Shown here one piece after another: positions 5,219 to 6,528 of a stretch of DNA of 6,528 bases. Each line of letters begins with the position of its first letter. Within the stretch, counting starts at the first letter, position 1. The position numbers were made by a program, and so were the translations under genes. The DNA comes from Burkholderiaceae bacterium (GTDB lineage: Bacteria; Pseudomonadota; Gammaproteobacteria; Burkholderiales; Burkholderiaceae_C): assembly GCA_031276435.1 (NCBI GenBank), contig JAISNB010000122.1, positions 1-6,528 of the forward strand, read 5' to 3'. The notes under the pieces are model-generated. The model did no database searches and was not told where the DNA came from. It worked only from the letters and a program-made list of their open reading frames with translations.

Positions 5219-5557
5219 TCAGCCCTGGCCTTGCGCGCCTCCGCCGCCAAGCAATTGCTGCAACTCGCCCGACTCGTACATCTCCAGCATGATGTCCGAG
5301 CCGCCGATAAACTCGCCCTTCACATACAACTGCGGAATCGTGGGCCAGTTGCTGTAGTCCTTGACGCCCTGGCGCATGGCTTCGTCCTCCAGCACATTGA
5401 CCGTGACCAGCGCCTTGAAATCCACGCCGCAGGCCTTGAGAAGCTGCACGGCGCGCCCCGAAAAACCACACATGGGAAACGCCGCGCTGCCTTTCATGAA
5501 CAGCACAACATCATGGCCCTTGACCAGTGCGTCAATGCGTTGCCGGGTATCGCTCAT
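5219..5557 (-). CDS. grxD: Monothiol glutaredoxin, CGFS type (Grx4)
   Basis: Grx4-type glutaredoxins bind a glutathione-ligated [2Fe-2S] cluster as dimers or with BolA, and move or sense Fe-S clusters in the cytosol. The 112-residue product has a single thioredoxin-fold domain with the CGFS active site at 30-33, K22 in VVLFMKG for glutathione contact, WPTIPQLYV at 71-79 and GGSDI at 85-89. Length and motifs match E. coli GrxD (about 115 residues) closely. I chose ATG 5557 (MSDTRQRID) because AGAGG lies 9 nt upstream. An ATG at 5566 and a TTG at 5584 are in frame but less well placed. The short Gly/Gln tail (GGGGAQGQG) is a minor variation. The gene converges on the YidB-like gene and diverges from dcd. 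Confidence 0.96.
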   Translation of the reverse strand: MSDTRQRIDALVKGHDVVLFMKGSAAFPMCGFSGRAVQLLKACGVDFKALVTVNVLEDEAMRQGVKDYSNWPTIPQLYVKGEFIGGSDIMLEMYESGELQQLLGGGGAQGQG

Positions 5558-5595
5558 CGATGCCATCCTCTCGTTCAAACTCAAACAGATGCCGG

Positions 5596-5601
5596 ATTAT
5601 T
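5596..5601 (-). promoter_or_regulatory. Predicted -10 element of grxD
   Basis: On the minus strand AATAAT (5601-5596) matches TATAAT at 5/6 and would start transcription about 30 nt before the grxD ATG. No good -35 is visible. The upstream position instead holds a GCCAG...CTGGC inverted symmetry (5609-5613 with 5626-5630). Confidence 0.3.
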
Positions 5602-5768
5602 TCACCTTGCCAGCCAGCGCGCAGACTGGCAGCCCATTGCCCGAAGGCGCTTGCAGTGACTTCAAAAAAAGCGGGGCACGGGTTCTCAAGCAAAATAACG
5701 GCGCGTTGCCCGCCACACTGGCGGCGCAACCGCAAACCGGAATCCAGAAAACCCGGAGTGACCAAGCA

Positions 5769-6335
5769 ATGAGCATCAAAAGCGACAAATGGATTCGCCG
5801 CATGGCTGAACAGCACGGCATGATCGAGCCGTTCGAGCCTGGCCAGGTGCGCCAGGTGGATGGCCGCAAAATCGTCAGTTACGGCACCAGCAGCTACGGC
5901 TACGACATCCGCTGCGCGCCCGAATTCAAGATTTTCACCAACATCCACTCCACCGTGGTCGACCCCAAGAACTTCGACGAAAAGAGCTTTGTCGACTTCC
6001 ATGGCGATGTGTGCATCATCCCGCCCAACAGCTTTGCCCTGGCGCGCACGCTGGAGTACTTTCGCATCCCGCGCAACGTGCTCACCATCTGCTTGGGCAA
6101 AAGCACCTACGCGCGCTGCGGCATCATCGTCAACGTCACCCCGTTCGAGCCTGAGTGGGAAGGCTACGTCACCCTTGAATTCAGCAACACCACCCCCTTG
6201 CCCGCCAAAATCTACGCGGGCGAAGGCTGCGCGCAGGTGCTGTTCTTTGAAAGCGACGAAGTTTGCGAAACCAGCTACAAAGACCGTGGCGGCAAATACC
6301 AGGGCCAAGTGGGCGTCACACTGCCCAAGACCTGA
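5769..6335 (+). CDS. dcd: dCTP deaminase
   Basis: Dcd deaminates dCTP to dUTP in the cytosol, supplying dUTP for dTTP synthesis through dUTPase and thymidylate synthase. The 188-residue protein is full length (E. coli 193) and starts MSIKSDKWIRRMAEQHGMI, typical of Burkholderiales. Visible motifs are SSYGYDIRC (41-49), GKSTYARCGI (110-119, substrate phosphate binding), VTPFEPEWEGYVTLEFSN (123-140) with E137 matching the catalytic glutamate (E138 in E. coli), and KYQGQVGVTLPK (176-187) at the C-terminus. GGAG (5755-5758) lies 10 nt before the ATG. The frame is open upstream to 5361, but that part is antisense to grxD and unrelated to Dcd. A helicase gene follows in the same direction after 125 nt, with no clear terminator between. 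Confidence 0.97.
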   Translation: MSIKSDKWIRRMAEQHGMIEPFEPGQVRQVDGRKIVSYGTSSYGYDIRCAPEFKIFTNIHSTVVDPKNFDEKSFVDFHGDVCIIPPNSFALARTLEYFRIPRNVLTICLGKSTYARCGIIVNVTPFEPEWEGYVTLEFSNTTPLPAKIYAGEGCAQVLFFESDEVCETSYKDRGGKYQGQVGVTLPKT

Positions 6336-6378
6336 GGGAATGCCCCCGATCCCGTGCATGCGAGAGAGACGGGCAAAC

Positions 6379-6390
6379 CCGCCCGGGCGG
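6379..6390. repeat. 12-bp perfect palindrome between dcd and the helicase gene
   Basis: CCGCCCGGGCGG is a perfect palindrome. Nearby, CCCGT (6351-6355) can pair with ACGGG (6369-6373), or CGGG (6370-6373) with CCCG (6378-6381), so these small stems exclude one another. No T-run follows, so I do not call a terminator. Confidence 0.3.
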
Positions 6391-6443
6391 CAGAGACACA
6401 GCTTTCTCCCCCGGCTTTGAAAACACATCGCCATGCCGTGCGG

Positions 6444-6452
6444 TGCGAAAAT
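6444..6452 (+). promoter_or_regulatory. Possible extended -10 of the helicase gene
   Basis: TGCGAAAAT fits an extended -10 pattern (TGn plus a hexamer matching TATAAT at 4/6). A start site about 7 nt downstream would fall within a base or two of the ATG at 6461, implying a leaderless or nearly leaderless mRNA. This agrees with the absence of a Shine-Dalgarno, but it is weak evidence. Confidence 0.25.
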
Positions 6453-6460
6453 AGCCCGCA

Positions 6461-6528
6461 ATGACAAGCACCCCTACTTACGCATCGCTCGCGCTGGCCG
6501 AGCCTTTGAAGCGCGCCGTGGCCGAGAT
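6461..6528 (+). CDS. DEAD-box RNA helicase, N-terminal fragment
   Basis: Only 22 codons plus two bases are in the window: MTSTPTYASLALAEPLKRAV then AE. The pattern (aromatic, SLAL, then pLkrAVaE) matches the N-terminus of RhlE-like DEAD-box RNA helicases of Burkholderiales just before the GY...TPIQ Q-motif. Such proteins remodel RNA in ribosome assembly and mRNA turnover. No Shine-Dalgarno precedes the ATG. The Q-motif, Walker A and DEAD motifs lie outside the window, so this call rests on the short N-terminus alone. Confidence 0.65.
   Translation, partial: MTSTPTYASLALAEPLKRAVAE

Noticed and set aside
5558..5584. Upstream starts of grxD (ATG 5566, TTG 5584)
   Set aside because: AGAGG is correctly spaced for ATG 5557 and the family N-terminus is MSD...; upstream residues are not conserved in my recollection.
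5361..5768. N-terminal extension of the Dcd frame
   Set aside because: It is antisense to grxD, and Dcd is full length from 5769.
6336..6460. Terminator or attenuator between dcd and the helicase gene
   Set aside because: Small GC stems and a palindrome exist, but no T-run follows any of them; mutually exclusive 4-5 bp stems are expected by chance in such GC-rich DNA.
1..6528. CRISPR array, tRNA/rRNA, insertion sequence, prophage, toxin-antitoxin or defence system
   Set aside because: I looked for regularly spaced repeats, IS-like terminal repeats, transposase or integrase motifs and cloverleaf sequences and saw none; every intact gene is a chromosomal housekeeping or envelope gene.

Overview
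The window is ordinary-looking chromosome from a high-GC betaproteobacterium, most likely order Burkholderiales and probably family Comamonadaceae. That placement rests on remembered similarity of the RppH, ProRS, Grx4 and Dcd proteins and on the YidB-like protein, not on a database search. There is no sign of phage, plasmid, transposon, CRISPR or tRNA/rRNA sequence.

Layout, left to right. rppH (RNA pyrophosphohydrolase) is on the minus strand at 2-643. It diverges from a plus-strand cluster of proS (prolyl-tRNA synthetase, 782-2542), a lytic transglycosylase overlapping proS by 4 nt (2539-3321), and an exported DUF1287 protein (3367-3981). Positions 3982-4375 (394 nt) hold no intact gene. 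Inside that gap, minus strand 4162-4076 encodes only the first ~29 residues of a CorC/HlyC (DUF21) membrane protein, after which the family similarity stops; I read it as a deletion remnant. A plus-strand YidB-like (DUF937) membrane-anchored protein follows (4376-5065) and ends at a strong, probably bidirectional terminator (5131-5159). grxD (CGFS monothiol glutaredoxin) lies convergent on the minus strand (5219-5557). It diverges from dcd (dCTP deaminase, 5769-6335). The start of a DEAD-box RNA helicase gene (6461 onward) runs off the right edge.

The genes do not form one pathway. rppH (mRNA 5'-end processing), proS (translation), grxD (Fe-S/redox) and dcd (dUTP supply for dTTP) are housekeeping. 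The lytic transglycosylase and the DUF1287 protein look like a small cell-envelope module, probably transcribed with proS.

I found no convincing new system. The points most worth a second look are the decayed CorC-like gene, the YidB-like protein that ends where relatives (as I recall them) continue into an OmpA domain, the coupling of two exported wall-related proteins to proS, a good Shine-Dalgarno placed before an ATC rather than an ATG at the DUF1287 gene, and structured or alternating purine-pyrimidine leaders. All promoters, hairpin roles and start-site choices are predictions by eye.
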